Below, one piece after another: positions 5,441-6,124 of a DNA stretch of 6,124 bases; within the stretch, counting starts at the first letter, position 1; each line of letters begins with the position of its first letter. The stretch is from the NCBI GenBank assembly GCA_945871455.1, contig CAMBXJ010000276.1, positions 1 to 6,124 on the forward strand. The letters are read 5' to 3'. Below the pieces are notes generated by a model, which was not told the DNA's origin, made no database searches, and saw only the letters and a list, made by a program, of their open reading frames with translations. Origin of the DNA: Asaia bogorensis (GTDB lineage Bacteria; Pseudomonadota; Alphaproteobacteria; Acetobacterales; Acetobacteraceae). A program made the translations under genes and the position numbers.

Positions 5441-5543
5441 CTCCCCTCCCCTTGCGGGAGGGGTCGGGGGAGGGGTGGAACCGGCACCGACAGAACAGTA
5501 ACCATCCCCTCCCCCCAACCCCCTCCCACAAGGGGAGGGGGAG
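5441..5543. repeat. Inverted pair of C/G-rich palindromic intergenic repeats (REP/BIME-like)
   Basis: Two similar copies lie head to head about 25 bp apart. The left copy (about 5441-5478) contains an 8-bp perfect hairpin, CCCCTCCC (5443-5450) with GGGAGGGG (5456-5463), loop CTTGC. It is followed by GGGGGAGGGG. The right copy (about 5503-5543), reverse complemented, reads nearly the same and has its own 9-bp stem, CCCCCTCCC (5519-5527) with GGGAGGGGG (5533-5541). Elements of this style are, from general experience, scattered between genes in many alphaproteobacterial genomes. It starts 13 nt after the kinase stop and ends 26 nt before the dehydrogenase ATG. It could attenuate transcription or protect the upstream mRNA, but there is no T-tract of an intrinsic terminator. 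Confidence 0.75.
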
Positions 5544-5569
5544 AACCAGATCATTCGAAGGACCGCCCC

Positions 5570-6124
5570 ATGGATTTCTCCCTCACCCCCGAACAACAAG
5601 AACTGCAACAGCGCACCCGCGCCTTCATCCGCGACAAGATCCTGCCGATGGAGGGCGACAAGCGCCAAACCCATCACGGCCCCACGGAAGAACTCCGCCG
5701 CGAACTGGTCGCCCTCGCCGCGGCCGAGGGCCTGGTCGCCCCGCATGTCGGAACCGAATTCGGCGGCCTGGGCCTGAACCATGTCGGCAAGGCCATCGTG
5801 TTCGAAGAAGCCGGCTACTCCCTGCTCGGCCCCGTCGCGCTGCACATCTTCGCCCCCGACGAAGGCAACATGCACCTGCTGGAGGCCGTTGCCTCCCCCG
5901 AACAGAAAGAGCGCTTCCTGCGGCCGCTGGCCTCCGGCGCCACCCGTTCCTGTTTCTGCATGACCGAACCCGCCCCCGGCGCCGGTTCCGACCCCGCCGC
6001 GATGCTGACCACCGCCGTGAAGGACGGCAACCACTACGTCATCAACGGCACCAAATGGTTCATCACCGGGGCCGAGGGCGCCGCTTTCGCCATCATCATG
6101 GCGAAGGACGAGGACGGCCACGCC
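5570..6124 (+). CDS. Acyl-CoA dehydrogenase, ACAD10/ACAD11-like, 3' end outside the window
   Basis: The first 185 codons of an FAD-dependent acyl-CoA dehydrogenase; family members are about 380-420 residues, so a little under half is visible. The N-terminal helical domain starts MDFSLTPEQQELQQRTRAFI and continues through EFGGLGLNHVGKAIVFEEAG. APDEGNMHLLEAVASPEQKERFL (95-117) leads to the FAD/substrate signature CFCMTEPAPGAGSDP (128-142) and VINGTKWFITGA (157-168). The PDEGNM...CFCMTEP style is that of ACAD10/ACAD11 rather than short- or medium-chain enzymes. The catalytic glutamate would lie beyond the window and cannot be checked. AAGGA lies 7 nt before the ATG. With the kinase gene upstream it recreates, as two proteins, the domain order of ACAD11. 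The likely role is oxidation of an acyl-CoA, or conversion of a 4-phosphoacyl-CoA, in the cytoplasm, passing electrons to electron-transfer flavoprotein. Confidence 0.92.
   Translation, partial: MDFSLTPEQQELQQRTRAFIRDKILPMEGDKRQTHHGPTEELRRELVALAAAEGLVAPHVGTEFGGLGLNHVGKAIVFEEAGYSLLGPVALHIFAPDEGNMHLLEAVASPEQKERFLRPLASGATRSCFCMTEPAPGAGSDPAAMLTTAVKDGNHYVINGTKWFITGAEGAAFAIIMAKDEDGHA

Noticed and set aside
5393..6121. Minus-strand frame opposite the acyl-CoA dehydrogenase
   Set aside because: Antisense to clear acyl-CoA dehydrogenase motifs, crossing the palindromic repeat; Gly-rich low-complexity product.

Overview
The window is high in G+C (roughly two thirds by eye) and densely packed. Codon use strongly favours G or C in third positions. 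The gene content and short, overlapping gene junctions fit an alphaproteobacterium. Rhodospirillales/Acetobacteraceae is my best guess, but it rests on protein style and on a C/G-rich intergenic repeat, not on a marker gene. No rRNA, tRNA, CRISPR array, transposase or phage gene was found.

Left part (1-2644) is a zinc/metal-homeostasis divergon. On the minus strand, a Fur-family regulator of the Zur type (569-1048) overlaps by one base a cupin-fold protein whose 3' end lies outside the window (1-569). On the plus strand, 38 bp away, hisI encodes the zinc-dependent phosphoribosyl-AMP cyclohydrolase. It overlaps by 20 bp a COG0523/G3E-family GTPase with a CxCC motif and a histidine-rich tract. 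A zinc sensor, a zinc-requiring biosynthetic enzyme and a putative zinc metallochaperone side by side suggest the cell uses this locus to keep HisI, and perhaps other clients, metallated when zinc is scarce. The GTPase histidine tract is encoded by a 15-bp in-frame tandem repeat.

Middle (2645-2917) is a convergent gap with no gene I can support, only imperfect GC-rich hairpins. It is followed on the minus strand by a small unrecognised exported protein (2918-3301), which lies downstream of an NAD-dependent 3-hydroxyacyl-CoA/carnitine dehydrogenase-type gene (3346-4305).

Right part (4357-6124) reads on the plus strand. It holds an aminoglycoside-phosphotransferase-fold kinase of the ACAD10/ACAD11 N-terminal type, a palindromic pair of C/G-rich intergenic repeats, and the first 185 codons of an acyl-CoA dehydrogenase resembling the ACAD10/ACAD11 dehydrogenase domain. 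The pair looks like an unfused bacterial version of ACAD11. In the known systems (mammalian ACAD10/11, Pseudomonas LvaA/LvaC) the kinase phosphorylates a 4-hydroxyacyl-CoA and the dehydrogenase helps remove the phosphate, feeding beta-oxidation. With a divergent 3-hydroxyacid/3-hydroxyacyl-CoA dehydrogenase only about 51 bp away, a hydroxyacid or acyl-CoA catabolic module is the best reading, but the substrates are inferred.
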